Shown: positions 8,028 to 18,277 of the stretch, piece by piece
Layout of the letters: each line of letters begins with the position of its first letter
How positions within the stretch are numbered: position 1 is the first letter of the stretch
Assembly: GCA_021807115.1 (NCBI GenBank)
Contig: JAKAPJ010000008.1
Span: 1 to 53,741 of the forward strand
DNA length: 53,741 nucleotides
Source of the DNA: Microcaldota archaeon
Lineage (GTDB): Archaea; Micrarchaeota; Micrarchaeia; Micrarchaeales; Micrarchaeaceae
Direction: 5' to 3'
The notes under the pieces: model-generated
The model's input: only the letters and a program-made list of their open reading frames with translations
What the model was told of the DNA's origin: nothing
The model's database searches: none
Program-made: the position numbers and the translations under genes

Positions 8028-11000
8028 ATGGTAACGCTTGTGGAGAGGGAGGAAAGGATACTCGCGTACTGGAAGGACAACAAGATAAACGAGAAGGTCC
8101 GCGAGAAGAACCGCGGCAAGAGGAAGTTCTACTTCCTTGACGGGCCGCCCTACGTGACTGGGGACCTGCACCCCGGACAGATGTGGGTCAAGACAGTCAA
8201 GGACATTTTCCTGCGCTACAGGAGGTACAGGGGCTTTGACGTACGGGACAGGGCAGGCTACGACGTCCATGGCCTGCCGATAGAGAACAAGGTGGAGAAG
8301 CTCCTGGGCATAGGGTCGAAGAAGGACATTGAGGCGAAGATAGGGATAGAGGAGTTTGTCAGGAGATGCAGGGAGTATGTGGACTCGTTCATGGGCAGGA
8401 TGGACAAGGACTACATGCGCTTTGGCATGTCGCTGAACTTCGAGAACCCCTACCTCGCCTACAGGAACGAGTTCATAGAGACCGCGTGGGGCATACTCAA
8501 GAGGATAAACGAGAACGGCTTCCTCTACAGGGGCAAAAAGACGACGGCCTTCTGCACGCACTGCGAAACCGCCCTGGCACAGGGCAGCATGGAGGTGGCG
8601 TACGGGGACTCTGAAGACCCATCAATATTCGTCGCATTCAAGGTTGACAGGGAGGCGTCGAGCGCCAAGGTAGATTTCACCGACAACACATACCTGCTCA
8701 TATGGACAACGACGCCATGGACGCTCCCGGCCAACGTGGCTGTCGCCGCAAACCCAAAGGCGCTCTACGTGCTTGCCAATGCAGGGGGCCGCGACCTGAT
8801 AATCGCGAAGCAGAGGCTGGAGGCGGTGGCCAATGAGATAAACGAGAACGTCATGGTCAAGGCTGAGTTCTATGGCAGCGAACTGGATGGTACTGCATAC
8901 GTGAGCCCACTTGAGGGCAAGGTGCCGATGCAGAAGGAGCTCAGGCGCGCCCACCGCGTGATATTTTCCGAGGAGCTGGTGTCGCTCGGGGACGGCACCG
9001 GCCTCGTCCACATAGCGCCAGGCCACGGGCTTGACGACTACGCGCTTGGGCTGAAGAACAAGATGCCGATATTTTCCCCTGTCGCCCCGAATGGCGTATA
9101 CACAGGGGAGGCAGGCGATTACAAGGGCATCGCGGTGCCGAAGGAGGCAAACCGCACCGTGCTCAAGGACCTGGAGGCGGCCGGGTCGCTGCTTGGCGGC
9201 GGGACCGTAAAGCACAGCTACCCGCAGTGCTGGAGATGCGACACCAAGCTGATATACATTGCCACGGAGCAGTGGTTCTTCGATATACAGAAGGTGAAGG
9301 ACAGGCTGATAGACGAGAACAGGAAGGTCTTGTGGCACCCCGCGGAGGCGCAGGGTTGGCTTGCGGACGTGCTGGGCGCGTCCCCTGACTGGTGCATATC
9401 CAGGCAGAGGTACTGGGGCATACCGCTGCCAATATGGGTGTGCTCCGCTTGCAAGGAGACGTCGATAATCGGCTCTGTGGCGGAGCTGGGAGAAATGGGA
9501 TGGGAGCACAAGCGCGCGCTGAGCGACCTGCACAGACCCCACATAGACAAGGTGGTCCTGAAATGCGCCAAGTGCGGAGGGGACATGAAGAGGATACCGG
9601 ATGTGGTGGACGTTTGGTATGACGCCAGCATCGCGTTCAGGGCGAGCATGACACAGGAGGAGTTCGAGCGTATGTTCCCCGTTGACTACATACTTGAGGG
9701 CAAGGACCAGCTCAGGGGCTGGTTCTCGTACCTGCTGAAGACCAGCGTAATGGCGTACGGCGCTAGGCCCTACACCCATGTAGGCGTGGACGGCATGCTG
9801 CTGGACGAGCACGGCAGGGAGATGCACAAGAAGCTAGGGAACTATGTGGGGCTGGACGAGATAGCGAAGAGCCCGGGCGCTGACGTCTTCAGGCTCTGGT
9901 GCGCGGACCACACACCGTGGCTGGACCTTAACTGGAACACGGAGGAGCTCAAGGAGGCAGGCAAGGTGGTAATGGTTCTGGACAACATCTCGAACCTCAT
10001 ATCGGAGTACACCGACGCGTTGGGCTACAAGGCGGACCGCAAGGAATGGCCCGCGGGCGGGCCGCTGGCCAAGGAGGACGAGTGGATCCTCTCGCGCATG
10101 GAGAGCACAGTTGAGAACGTCACCGCGCACCTGGACAACTACGAGGCGTACAGCGCCGCGGCGGCGATAAAGACATTCGTGATGGAGGACTTCAGCCGCT
10201 TCTACCTCAAGCTAGCCAAGAAGCGCATACTGTACGGTGACAAGGATGCCGCGAAGGCCATAATAGACATAATAAACTTCGTGCTGGCAAGGACGCTGGT
10301 GCTTATATCGCCGATAACTCCGTTCGTGGCCGAGGGGATATACCAGGAGAGGTACAAGGCCAGGGACAGCATATTCCTGGAGGACTGGCCTGCCCCGAAG
10401 AAGGACGCCATGAACAAGGACCTTGAGGCTCAGATGGAGGTCGCGAAGGACGCCATAACCGCGCTGCTCAGCAGCAGGGAGAAGAGCGGGATAGCGCTGA
10501 GGTGGCCAATAGCGAAGGAGACGCTCGAGGTTAACGATGATTCGGCTTATTCCGCGCTGGAGCGGCTCGGGGGGATAGTTGAGACCTGCACCAATTCCAA
10601 GAAGCTCGTGCTTAAGAGGAGCTACGGCATAGGGGAGGAGGTGCGGCCGGTATTCGCAAAGATTGGGCCCGACTTCAAGGAGAAGGCCAACGCGGTGGCG
10701 AAGGCGCTGAGGGGGGCCGATGCGGCCGAGCTCAGGCACGGCGTAGAGAAGAACGGGCATTACTCGCTGCACACCGAGGCGGGGACGGTGAACATAAGGC
10801 AGGAGCACTTCTTGATAGTCCAGATACAGGAGCAGGGCGAGGCTGCAATGTTCGAGTACGGGAAGGCCTATGTTGACAGGGAGATGAGCAGGGAACTCAT
10901 GGACGAGGCCTTGGTCAGGGAGTTCGAGCGGAGGATACAGATTATGAGGAAGGAGCTCAGGCTCAAGAAGGCCGATAGGATTGCACTCCATTACGAGGCG

Positions 11001-11159
11001 GCGGGCGGCCTGGGCGATGCGATACGCGGAGGGCTGGCAGGGATAAAGAGGAGGCTGAATGTTGCAAGGATGGAGAAGCACAGCGGAGAGGGAAGCCTCA
11101 CCAGGGAGTTCGAAATAGAGGGGGCGAAGATAACGGTCTCCGTAAAGAAACTGCCGTGA
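8028..11159 (+). CDS. ileS: Isoleucyl-tRNA synthetase
   Basis: 1043 residues from the ATG at 8028 (MVTLVEREERILAYW), preceded by GGTGG. An upstream in-frame ATG at 7968 lies only a few bases from the TATA-like TTAATTAATA and is unlikely. The class I core is clear: PPYVTGDLHPGQ in place of a HIGH motif, AGYDVHGLPIE, the editing domain with TTPWTLPANVA, DWCISRQRYWGIPLPIW, a zinc-binding C..C region and GGWFS-like sequence LRGWFSYLL. The KMSKS loop is replaced by EMHKKLGN. The C-terminal anticodon-binding region is complete. The protein attaches isoleucine to tRNA-Ile in the cytoplasm. Confidence 0.95.
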   Translation: MVTLVEREERILAYWKDNKINEKVREKNRGKRKFYFLDGPPYVTGDLHPGQMWVKTVKDIFLRYRRYRGFDVRDRAGYDVHGLPIENKVEKLLGIGSKKDIEAKIGIEEFVRRCREYVDSFMGRMDKDYMRFGMSLNFENPYLAYRNEFIETAWGILKRINENGFLYRGKKTTAFCTHCETALAQGSMEVAYGDSEDPSIFVAFKVDREASSAKVDFTDNTYLLIWTTTPWTLPANVAVAANPKALYVLANAGGRDLIIAKQRLEAVANEINENVMVKAEFYGSELDGTAYVSPLEGKVPMQKELRRAHRVIFSEELVSLGDGTGLVHIAPGHGLDDYALGLKNKMPIFSPVAPNGVYTGEAGDYKGIAVPKEANRTVLKDLEAAGSLLGGGTVKHSYPQCWRCDTKLIYIATEQWFFDIQKVKDRLIDENRKVLWHPAEAQGWLADVLGASPDWCISRQRYWGIPLPIWVCSACKETSIIGSVAELGEMGWEHKRALSDLHRPHIDKVVLKCAKCGGDMKRIPDVVDVWYDASIAFRASMTQEEFERMFPVDYILEGKDQLRGWFSYLLKTSVMAYGARPYTHVGVDGMLLDEHGREMHKKLGNYVGLDEIAKSPGADVFRLWCADHTPWLDLNWNTEELKEAGKVVMVLDNISNLISEYTDALGYKADRKEWPAGGPLAKEDEWILSRMESTVENVTAHLDNYEAYSAAAAIKTFVMEDFSRFYLKLAKKRILYGDKDAAKAIIDIINFVLARTLVLISPITPFVAEGIYQERYKARDSIFLEDWPAPKKDAMNKDLEAQMEVAKDAITALLSSREKSGIALRWPIAKETLEVNDDSAYSALERLGGIVETCTNSKKLVLKRSYGIGEEVRPVFAKIGPDFKEKANAVAKALRGADAAELRHGVEKNGHYSLHTEAGTVNIRQEHFLIVQIQEQGEAAMFEYGKAYVDREMSRELMDEALVREFERRIQIMRKELRLKKADRIALHYEAAGGLGDAIRGGLAGIKRRLNVARMEKHSGEGSLTREFEIEGAKITVSVKKLP

Positions 11160-11160
11160 C

Positions 11161-11376
11161 TCAGGCGCGCGCCTGACCCTGCACGGCCTCGCGCTTGTTC
11201 TTGTACAACGTGCGCTTCTCCATATTGCTCCAGCAGTCCCTGCATATTATGAGACGCTGTAGCTTGCTGGCGCGCTGCGACGCCTTCATGCAGCCGTCGC
11301 ACACCGCCCTGTCGCAGTAGTTGCACTTGTTGTTCCGGTATATCTCGCGCTTGCACCTTTCGCATAACATAGTCAT
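11161..11376 (-). CDS. Small four-CxxC zinc-binding protein
   Basis: 71 residues with four Cys pairs: C5/C8, C18/C21, C26/C29 and C45/C48, enough for two zinc sites in a cross-brace or double zinc-ribbon arrangement. The C-terminus is basic. The stop codon lies one base from the stop of the convergent IleRS gene. A TAAATTATT element on the minus strand near 11399-11407 is a plausible TATA box. Function unknown; nucleic-acid or protein binding is likely from the fold alone. Confidence 0.7.
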   Translation of the reverse strand: MTMLCERCKREIYRNNKCNYCDRAVCDGCMKASQRASKLQRLIICRDCWSNMEKRTLYKNKREAVQGQARA

Positions 11377-11413
11377 CGTAACACACTCTCTCTGATGCGT
11401 AATAATTTACTAA

Positions 11414-11446
11414 TGAATATATAGATATTCTTTCCTTAGGAAAGAA
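11414..11446 (+). promoter_or_regulatory. Promoter with a 19-bp palindrome upstream of the MtaB-GatDE cluster
   Basis: ATATATAG (11418-11424 area) is the TATA box. Just downstream, TTCTTTCCTTAGGAAAGAA (11428-11446) is a perfect palindrome with 9-base arms and a single central T. It covers the space between TATA and the expected start of transcription, a typical position for an archaeal repressor. Confidence 0.6.
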
Positions 11447-11469
11447 GTAATGTCTCACTAGAGATTGCC

Positions 11470-12765
11470 ATGCAAACCTTTATAAAAACGTATGGGTGCA
11501 CCCTTAACCAGGCGGACAGCGACATTATGGAGGGGCTCCTCTCTGCCGAGGGCATCACGGCGGCCGGAAGCATGGACGCGGCTGACGTGGTGATAGTGAA
11601 CACCTGCACCGTCAAGACGCCCACAGAGCAGAAGGTACTGCACGAGCTGGCGAAGCTGGAGCATGCTGGGAAAAGGGTGGTTGTTGCGGGCTGCATGGCT
11701 AGCGCCAACGGCGACCTCGTAAAGAAGTACGCGCCTGGCGCCAGCATCGTTACGACCAGCAATGTGCACCGCATCGTATCTGCGGTGAGGGAGGCTGCCG
11801 CAGGCAGGAGGGTTGTGCTGGACACATACAGCAAGAACGACAAACTGGCTTTCCCTATGGCGCGGGGGGCGGTAGTAGTGAAGGTGCCGGTGAGCGAAGG
11901 ATGCCTAAGCAGCTGCGCATTCTGCGAAACTAAGTTCGCGAGGGGGCCGCTCAACAGCTTTTCCGAGGACAGGATAGTGAACGCGGTGAAGGCGGGCGCG
12001 GGGGGCGGTGCGAGGGAGGTGCAGCTCACGTCGCAGGACATGGGAGCATACGGACTGGACAACAAAACAGACATAGCTGCGCTGATGGAAAGGCTCGGCA
12101 GCATCGAGGGGGACTTCAGGGTACGGGTTGGCATGCTGAATCCGGAGCATCTCCACAAGTACATGGACAGGTTCACGGCGGCATTGCAGGGAGGGAGGTT
12201 CTACCGTTTCGTGCACCTGCCAGTGCAGTCAGGCAGCGACAGGGTGCTGGGAGACATGAAGCGCGGCTACAGCGCAGGACAGGTGGCGGGGTACTTCAGG
12301 GAGCTTAGGCGGGCGATGCCGGACGTGACGATAGAGACAGACATAATAGTAGGATATCCGAGCGAGACGGAGGAGGACTTCGGCATGACGCTCGACTTCG
12401 TCAGGGACGCGAGGCCGAACGTTGTGAACATGTGCAAGTTCTGGGCCAGGCCGCACGCCGCAGCATCACGCCTCAAGCAGTTGCCGACCGAAGTCATACT
12501 TAGTCGCAGTGCGGAGCTCGGGAGGGTCGTTAGGGCGGTGCAGAGGGGCATAAATGAAACATTTATAGGCAGGACCTGCGATATTACCATTACTGAACAG
12601 GAGGGGGATTCCATAAGCGGCAGGACCGACACCTACAAAAAGGTGATACTCAAGGCAGGGCGCGGCGTGGGCATAGGGGCGGATGCCGCCGTAAGGATAA
12701 CCGGCGCGTCCTGCAATGTACTGTACGCTGCGCCGCTGGCGGAGGTGGAAGCAGTAGTGGTGTAA
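11470..12765 (+). CDS. Radical-SAM tRNA methylthiotransferase (archaeal MtaB/CDKAL1 type)
   Basis: 431 residues. The N-terminal UPF0004 domain (FIKTYGCTLNQADSD, then VNTCTVK and VAGCMA supplying three cluster cysteines) is followed by a radical-SAM core with C...C..C in GCLSSCAFCETKFARG, and a C-terminal TRAM domain (about 370-431). This order defines MiaB/MtaB methylthiotransferases. Archaeal members convert t6A37 to ms2t6A37 in ANN-decoding tRNAs. The stop codon TAA shares its last A with the ATG of gatD, so the two are translationally coupled. Confidence 0.93.
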   Translation: MQTFIKTYGCTLNQADSDIMEGLLSAEGITAAGSMDAADVVIVNTCTVKTPTEQKVLHELAKLEHAGKRVVVAGCMASANGDLVKKYAPGASIVTTSNVHRIVSAVREAAAGRRVVLDTYSKNDKLAFPMARGAVVVKVPVSEGCLSSCAFCETKFARGPLNSFSEDRIVNAVKAGAGGGAREVQLTSQDMGAYGLDNKTDIAALMERLGSIEGDFRVRVGMLNPEHLHKYMDRFTAALQGGRFYRFVHLPVQSGSDRVLGDMKRGYSAGQVAGYFRELRRAMPDVTIETDIIVGYPSETEEDFGMTLDFVRDARPNVVNMCKFWARPHAAASRLKQLPTEVILSRSAELGRVVRAVQRGINETFIGRTCDITITEQEGDSISGRTDTYKKVILKAGRGVGIGADAAVRITGASCNVLYAAPLAEVEAVVV

Positions 12766-14102
12766 TGTACTCTGAAGATATAACAAAGGCCATGGCGTCC
12801 GGCGGCATAGCTGTCGGGGATACGGTGAGCGTGAAGGGAGGCAACATCTCTGTGGAAGGGGAGCTCATGCCCAAGACAGAGGCAGGCAATGATGGTACGC
12901 TGATAATCAAGCTAAAGAGCGGCTATAACATAGGGATAGTTTTCGGAGAGGGCGTGAGCATATCGAGGGTATCGGCACGCAGCGCGCCTGCGGCTTTCCC
13001 GTTCACAAAGCCCAAGGCAAACACACGGCTGCCTAATGTGACGGTGCTGTGGACCGGAGGGACCATAGGCAGCAAGATAGACTACAGGACCGGGGGCGTG
13101 TACATGACCGTAAAGCCGGAGGAGCTGCTCTACTACGTCCCTGAGCTGTCAGGCATTGCGAACATATCGATAAATCACCTCTTCGGTACATCTAGCGAGG
13201 ATCTCACGCACCTGGAATGGCAGAAAATCGCAGAGGAGACGGCCAAGGCGATAAACGGCGGGGCGCGGGGCGTGGTGATAACGCACGGCACGGACACGAT
13301 GCACTACACGGCTTCGGCGCTGGGCTTCATGCTGAAGAACCTCAACGCCCCTGTTGTGCTTACGGGCTCGCAGAGGAGCAGCGACCGCGGCTCCAGCGAT
13401 GCATTCCTCAACCTCACCTGCGCGATGCACCTTGCGGCCAAGTCGGACGTAGCAGAGGTTGGGATATGCATGCACGCCAGCAGCTCTGACGACAGGCTGT
13501 CGTTCATCAGGGGGGTGAAGGCCAGGAAGATGCACACATCAAGAAGAGACGCATTCAGGCCCATAAACGACAGGCCGCTGGCCATGGTGAGGCACAATGG
13601 CGATATATCGTACACCAACCAGTACAGGAGGGTGGCCCAGGGGCGGTCGCCGGAAGTAGAGGTTAGTGGCAAGTTCGAGCCCAAGGTGGCGCTGATAAAG
13701 GCGTATCCGGGATCCGAGCCGGGGGTTATAGACTACTACACAGGCAAGGGCTACAGGGGGATAATAATAGAGGGGACAGGGTTGGGCCACACCCCTGTGA
13801 GCATAGAGCACGAGGGCAGGTCGTGGCTGCCGTATATAAAGAGGGCTGTGGACGGCGGCGCGGTTGTTGGGATGACGTCCCAGTGCCTATACGGCAGGGT
13901 GCACAGGAATGTTTACAAGAATCTCAGGCTGCTGAGCAATGCGGGCGTGGTGTACTGCGAGGACATGCTTCCGGAGACCGCGTATGTGAAGCTTGGATGG
14001 CTGCTCGGCAACTACAGTGGCGACAGGGCAGCGGAGCTCCTGTGCCGCAACGTAGCAGGGGAGATAAACGAAAGGGTCAGCATAGACGAATTCTTGGACT
14101 GA
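12765..14102 (+). CDS. gatD: Glutamyl-tRNA(Gln) amidotransferase subunit D
   Basis: 445 residues. An N-terminal beta-barrel of about 85 residues precedes an L-asparaginase-like domain with VLWTGGTIGS (first catalytic Thr) and ITHGTDTMHYTA (second Thr plus Asp). This architecture is specific to archaeal GatD, which releases ammonia from glutamine or asparagine for GatE. The start overlaps the upstream stop by one base. GatE follows after 33 bases. Confidence 0.97.
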   Translation: MYSEDITKAMASGGIAVGDTVSVKGGNISVEGELMPKTEAGNDGTLIIKLKSGYNIGIVFGEGVSISRVSARSAPAAFPFTKPKANTRLPNVTVLWTGGTIGSKIDYRTGGVYMTVKPEELLYYVPELSGIANISINHLFGTSSEDLTHLEWQKIAEETAKAINGGARGVVITHGTDTMHYTASALGFMLKNLNAPVVLTGSQRSSDRGSSDAFLNLTCAMHLAAKSDVAEVGICMHASSSDDRLSFIRGVKARKMHTSRRDAFRPINDRPLAMVRHNGDISYTNQYRRVAQGRSPEVEVSGKFEPKVALIKAYPGSEPGVIDYYTGKGYRGIIIEGTGLGHTPVSIEHEGRSWLPYIKRAVDGGAVVGMTSQCLYGRVHRNVYKNLRLLSNAGVVYCEDMLPETAYVKLGWLLGNYSGDRAAELLCRNVAGEINERVSIDEFLD

Positions 14103-14135
14103 TGCGGTCACATTGCGATATCGAAAGTGTGAGAG

Positions 14136-16034
14136 ATGCAGAATGACAAGGGAGGCGCGGACGACGCTGCCGAATACAAGAAGATAGGCTTCATGTGCGG
14201 CCTTGAGATACACCAGAGGCTGGCCACTGCCACCAAGCTATTCTGCTCATGCCCGACCGCGATCCCCGAGCAGGCCGAAAAGCCGCTGCAGACGGTCTAC
14301 CGCTACCAGCGCGCGGTCGCCGGGGAGCTGGGTGACATAGACAGGTCTGCGGAGTTCGAGGAGCTGAGGAACAGGAAATTCGTATACGAGGTGCACGACA
14401 GGAACGCGTGCCTTGTGGAGCTTGACGAGGAGCCGCCGCACGAGCTTAACAACGAGGCCCTTATGGTTGCGCTGGCGTTCGCCAAGGCAATGAAGATGAG
14501 GGTCGTTGACGAGCTGCAGCCGATGAGGAAGGAGGTGGTTGACGGAAGCGACCCGAGTGCGTTCCAAAGGACGATGATGGTAGGGCTTGACGGCAGGATA
14601 AGCACCGGAGGATACGAGATAAGCATACCGTCAATGTTCCTTGAGGAGGAATCCTGTGGCATAGTGTCCAGCACGGAGGACACCATTACATACGACACGG
14701 GTAGGCTCGGCATACCGCTGGTCGAGATAGACACGGACCCCTACATACCTACACCCAAGGCGGCAAAGATGATTGCGCTTTATCTGGGCACCATGCTTAG
14801 GATATCCGGGGTGGTGCAGAGGGGCATAGGGTCGATCAGGCAGGATGTGAATGTGTCAATACGCGGGGGCGCACGGGTGGAGATAAAGGGGCTGCAGGAT
14901 TTGGACAGGCTTGACAAGTTCATAGAGAACGAGGTGCTTAGGCAGCAGAGGCTGCTGGAGATAAAGGATGCGCTCGTAGGCGCGAGGGCGTCGGTGGGGG
15001 AGCCGGCGGATATAACGGACATAATGAATGGCAGCAAGGTGAGGATAGTTGCCAGCCACCTGGAGAAGGGAGGCGTGGCGCTGGCGTTCGGCCTCAAGGG
15101 GTTTGCGGGGCTGCTGGGCAGGGAGGTCAACCCACAGAGGAGGCTCGGCACGGAGATAAGCGACTATGCCAAGATGGCAAGGGTGAACGGGATAATACAC
15201 ACGGACGAGGACATGAAGGCGTACGGCTTTGAGGCCAGCGATCTGGCCAGGATAAGGCACAGGGTCGGCGCCGGCGAGGGCGATTCTCTGGTAATAGTGG
15301 CGGGTGCAAGGGCTGACGCGGAGCGCGCGGCCAAGCTGGCGGCGGAGCGCGCCAAGTACGCCCTTGTCGGAGTGCCGCTTGAGACCAGGGGTGCCATAAA
15401 CAGCGATCTTTGCGTCACTAGGTTCCTCAGGCCGCTGCCAAGCGGCTCGAGGATGTACCCGGAGACCGATGCAAAGCCGGTGCTGGTCTCCGCCCAGATG
15501 ATTAAGGCAGCCTCGGAGAATGCTCCTGACATAGAGAGAGAAAGGAAATGGCTTGAGTCCAAGGTGCACGGCAAGGCCGTAGCGGAACAGCTGCTGCTGT
15601 CGCCCAAGCTACAGATGTACAAGAACATAGTAAAGTCGGCCGGCGCAGATTCGGAGTTCGTGGCTAACATACTTGTGCAGAAGTTCACCGAGCTGCGGAG
15701 GGGCGGGTATGAGGTTGAGGCCATAGACGAGGGCAGGCTTGCGGCGATGTTTTCTGCGTACGGCGCGGGCAGGATAACAAAACAGGGCGTTGACGAGCTG
15801 CTTAAGGAGATGGCGAAGGGCGAGGCGGGCGTGGACGACCTGATAGAATCAAAGGGGCTTGCCCGCATAAGCGGCGTGAAGCTGCGCGGGCTTGTAGAGT
15901 CTGCCAGAGGGAAGGCAGGCGCAGGGGCCGGGGTGGACCAGCTCAGGGGGGAGATAATGTCGCGGCACCGCCTGAACGTGGACGGCGCGGAGCTGAATGC
16001 CATGCTTTCCGATCTCGCAAAAGGGGCTAAATGA
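14136..16034 (+). CDS. gatE: Glutamyl-tRNA(Gln) amidotransferase subunit E
   Basis: 632 residues. [22 protein letters not shown] is the GatB/GatE cradle signature; an AspRS-like insertion typical of GatE replaces part of the GatB body, and a YqeY-like helical tail ([16 protein letters not shown]) ends the protein. It phosphorylates Glu-tRNA(Gln) and amidates it with ammonia from GatD. The presence of GatDE implies that this organism makes Gln-tRNA indirectly and that its GluRS is non-discriminating. The 3' end overlaps the convergent M24 peptidase by 8 bases. Confidence 0.97.
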   Translation: MQNDKGGADDAAEYKKIGFMCGLEIHQRLATATKLFCSCPTAIPEQAEKPLQTVYRYQRAVAGELGDIDRSAEFEELRNRKFVYEVHDRNACLVELDEEPPHELNNEALMVALAFAKAMKMRVVDELQPMRKEVVDGSDPSAFQRTMMVGLDGRISTGGYEISIPSMFLEEESCGIVSSTEDTITYDTGRLGIPLVEIDTDPYIPTPKAAKMIALYLGTMLRISGVVQRGIGSIRQDVNVSIRGGARVEIKGLQDLDRLDKFIENEVLRQQRLLEIKDALVGARASVGEPADITDIMNGSKVRIVASHLEKGGVALAFGLKGFAGLLGREVNPQRRLGTEISDYAKMARVNGIIHTDEDMKAYGFEASDLARIRHRVGAGEGDSLVIVAGARADAERAAKLAAERAKYALVGVPLETRGAINSDLCVTRFLRPLPSGSRMYPETDAKPVLVSAQMIKAASENAPDIERERKWLESKVHGKAVAEQLLLSPKLQMYKNIVKSAGADSEFVANILVQKFTELRRGGYEVEAIDEGRLAAMFSAYGAGRITKQGVDELLKEMAKGEAGVDDLIESKGLARISGVKLRGLVESARGKAGAGAGVDQLRGEIMSRHRLNVDGAELNAMLSDLAKGAK

Positions 16035-17118
16035 GCCTGCCGCCGCTCTTAGTCACCACAACATCATCCTCAATCCGCACGCCGCCGAACCCTGGCACAT
16101 ATATGCCTGGCTCGTCGCTCACCACCATGTTCGCCTGAAGCTTCTCCGTCACCGATGGACCCAGCCGCGGACCCACATCGTGCACGTCTATCCCCAGCGA
16201 ATGGCCCAGCGAGTGTATGAACCTGCCTCTGTACTTGCCGCCGCATGCACCGTCTATGTACTCCGCTGCGACAAGGTGGGCGGACTTCCCGGGCAGACCT
16301 GCCCTTATAGAGCCCATTGCGAGCCCCTGCGCCTCCTTCACGGTGTCGAGCATCTGCCGCATCTCCCGGTGCTTTGCCGTTGCGGCGTCGGGCTTGAAGA
16401 TGAATGTGCGCGTCACGTCGGAGCAGTAGTTGGCGTATTTCGCCCCGCAGTCTATGAGCACCAGGCTGTTCCTGCGCAGGCGCGCCGCGGTGGGCATGTG
16501 GTGGGGCAGGGCGGCGTTCTCCCCGAAGCAGACAATAGTCGGGAAGGAAGGCCCGTCAGCGCCGTAGGCCCTCATCATGTACTCGACCTGCGCGGCGAGC
16601 TGCTTCTCGGTCATACCCTCCTTGAAGTATGATTGTATCTCCCCCATCATCTTCAGTACTAGGTGGTTGGCCCTTGATATCATGGAAATCTCGTAGTCGT
16701 CCTTGACGGCCCTTGCTGCATAAAAGCTCCCTGACACATCCACGAACGCCCTTGCCTTGGAGTACCGCTTGAGGAGCAGATAGTACTTCTGCGGCAGGGA
16801 CTCGCCGTCTATGCCTACACGCTTGCCCTCCAGGTACTCCCCTAGCTCCGTGAACAGCTCTGATGCCTTCTTCGCCCCCATGTTTCGGACTTCCATCTCG
16901 GCAGGATGCTGCCGACGCGCAATCTCGTATTCAAGGGGGTTTGTGAGCAGCACCTCGCGCCGCCTTGTGACCACAAGGGGGGAGAACTCGAAAAGCCCGC
17001 TGGTCATCCCTGTGAGGTAGAGGAAGTTGCTGGTGGGCGCAAGCGTATTCATGAGCAGTATCGCGTCTACGTCCGTGCCCATGAACGCTTTTCTTATGCG
17101 GTTTAATATTCTGGCCAA
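16027..17118 (-). CDS. M24-family metallopeptidase (Xaa-Pro dipeptidase/aminopeptidase)
   Basis: 363 residues. The N-terminal creatinase-like domain (about 1-135) is followed by a pita-bread catalytic domain with all five metal ligands visible: the two Asp in [17 protein letters not shown], His in [13 protein letters not shown], Glu in [10 protein letters not shown] and Glu in [11 protein letters not shown]. It is expected to be a cytoplasmic di-metal peptidase that cleaves bonds next to proline. A divergent promoter region of about 80 bases separates it from the CAP-domain gene. Confidence 0.92.
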   Translation of the reverse strand: MARILNRIRKAFMGTDVDAILLMNTLAPTSNFLYLTGMTSGLFEFSPLVVTRRREVLLTNPLEYEIARRQHPAEMEVRNMGAKKASELFTELGEYLEGKRVGIDGESLPQKYYLLLKRYSKARAFVDVSGSFYAARAVKDDYEISMISRANHLVLKMMGEIQSYFKEGMTEKQLAAQVEYMMRAYGADGPSFPTIVCFGENAALPHHMPTAARLRRNSLVLIDCGAKYANYCSDVTRTFIFKPDAATAKHREMRQMLDTVKEAQGLAMGSIRAGLPGKSAHLVAAEYIDGACGGKYRGRFIHSLGHSLGIDVHDVGPRLGPSVTEKLQANMVVSDEPGIYVPGFGGVRIEDDVVVTKSGGRLI

Positions 17119-17200
17119 GCACGCACCATTGCTTCAACGCAATGATAGCTTATTTGCGCATATATTAATAATTTATCTGCGCCATCAATAGGGGGAGCGC

Positions 17201-18244
17201 ATGGCAGTGAGGTTCATCATAAACCTGCTTCTGCTTGCCGTTATAGTAGGCGGCATCTATTACCTTGTAATCAACGTGCAAAATCCGTCATCAATCCTTA
17301 GCCACGGCCTGAACATAACTACGACGCAGGCCGCAAACCTCTCCTACCCGACAACTACCATAAGGCCAAATATAATACCGCAGAACGAGGCGGTGGCATA
17401 TGCGCTCTCGCTCATAAACAAGGACAGGCAGGCCTTCGGCCTGCAGAACGTCACTTATGCCAACGAGACATCGGGCCAGCAGCACTCGGAGAGCATGCTG
17501 CAGAACGACTATTTCAGCCACTGGGACATATACGGCATGAAGCCGTACATGAGGTACACGCTTTTGGGGGGCAACCAGAGCGTGCAGGAGAACGTAGCCT
17601 TCGTGTCTAACAGCAGCGGCATCAACGTTACGCAGGAGCTGCAGCAGATGGAGTACAACATGATGTACAACGACCAGGCATGCTGCAACAACGGCCACCG
17701 CTACAACATACTCAACCCGCTTCACAACCAGGTGAGCATAGGGATCGCATACAACAGCACGACGATATTCTTCACGGAGGACTTCATAAACAACTACGTC
17801 AACTGGTTCGACAACACGCCTTCTTACAACAACGGCAATGTGCAGCTTAAGGGCCAGGTCATAGGCAGCTATCCGCTGAAGAACGTGGAGGTAACCTACG
17901 ACCCTCCAGTGACAAACCTCACTAGGGCGCAGCTAGGCGCCAGCCCGTACAACAGCGACTACGGAAACGGCAAGAATGTGGCGGGCATTGCGTACACAGT
18001 GGGCAACGAGCGCTTCTACTACTCGGGGGTGATGAACCTCAATGCCACCACATACGCAGTACAGGGCAACAAGTTCGATGTGGAGTTCAACATGCACAAC
18101 CTCACCAACACATACGGCCCCGGGGAGTACACCGTAGTCCTGATAGGGAACTACACGCGTAACCAGTCTGTGCAGTTCGTCATGTCCACATACACGATTT
18201 TCATAAATAGCTCGCTGGCGGCATTCACACCTAAAAATATTTAG
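17201..18244 (+). CDS. Membrane-anchored CAP (SCP/PR-1) domain surface protein
   Basis: 347 residues. One N-terminal signal-anchor helix (FIINLLLLAVIVGGIYYLVI) is followed by an extracellular CAP domain (about 65-190) with ALSLINKDRQAFGLQNVTYA, HSESMLQNDYFSHWD and QENVAF, including the conserved His residues near the cleft. Roughly 120 further residues form a beta-rich tail with many N-x-S/T sequons. CAP proteins in microbes are secreted and mostly of unknown activity. The TATA-like ATATTAATAATTTA stretch at 17160-17173 gives a near-leaderless start. NreA follows 30-odd bases later. Confidence 0.85.
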   Translation: MAVRFIINLLLLAVIVGGIYYLVINVQNPSSILSHGLNITTTQAANLSYPTTTIRPNIIPQNEAVAYALSLINKDRQAFGLQNVTYANETSGQQHSESMLQNDYFSHWDIYGMKPYMRYTLLGGNQSVQENVAFVSNSSGINVTQELQQMEYNMMYNDQACCNNGHRYNILNPLHNQVSIGIAYNSTTIFFTEDFINNYVNWFDNTPSYNNGNVQLKGQVIGSYPLKNVEVTYDPPVTNLTRAQLGASPYNSDYGNGKNVAGIAYTVGNERFYYSGVMNLNATTYAVQGNKFDVEFNMHNLTNTYGPGEYTVVLIGNYTRNQSVQFVMSTYTIFINSSLAAFTPKNI

Positions 18245-18277
18245 CAGTAGAATGCCTGATTCTGATTGGTGAGGGGA

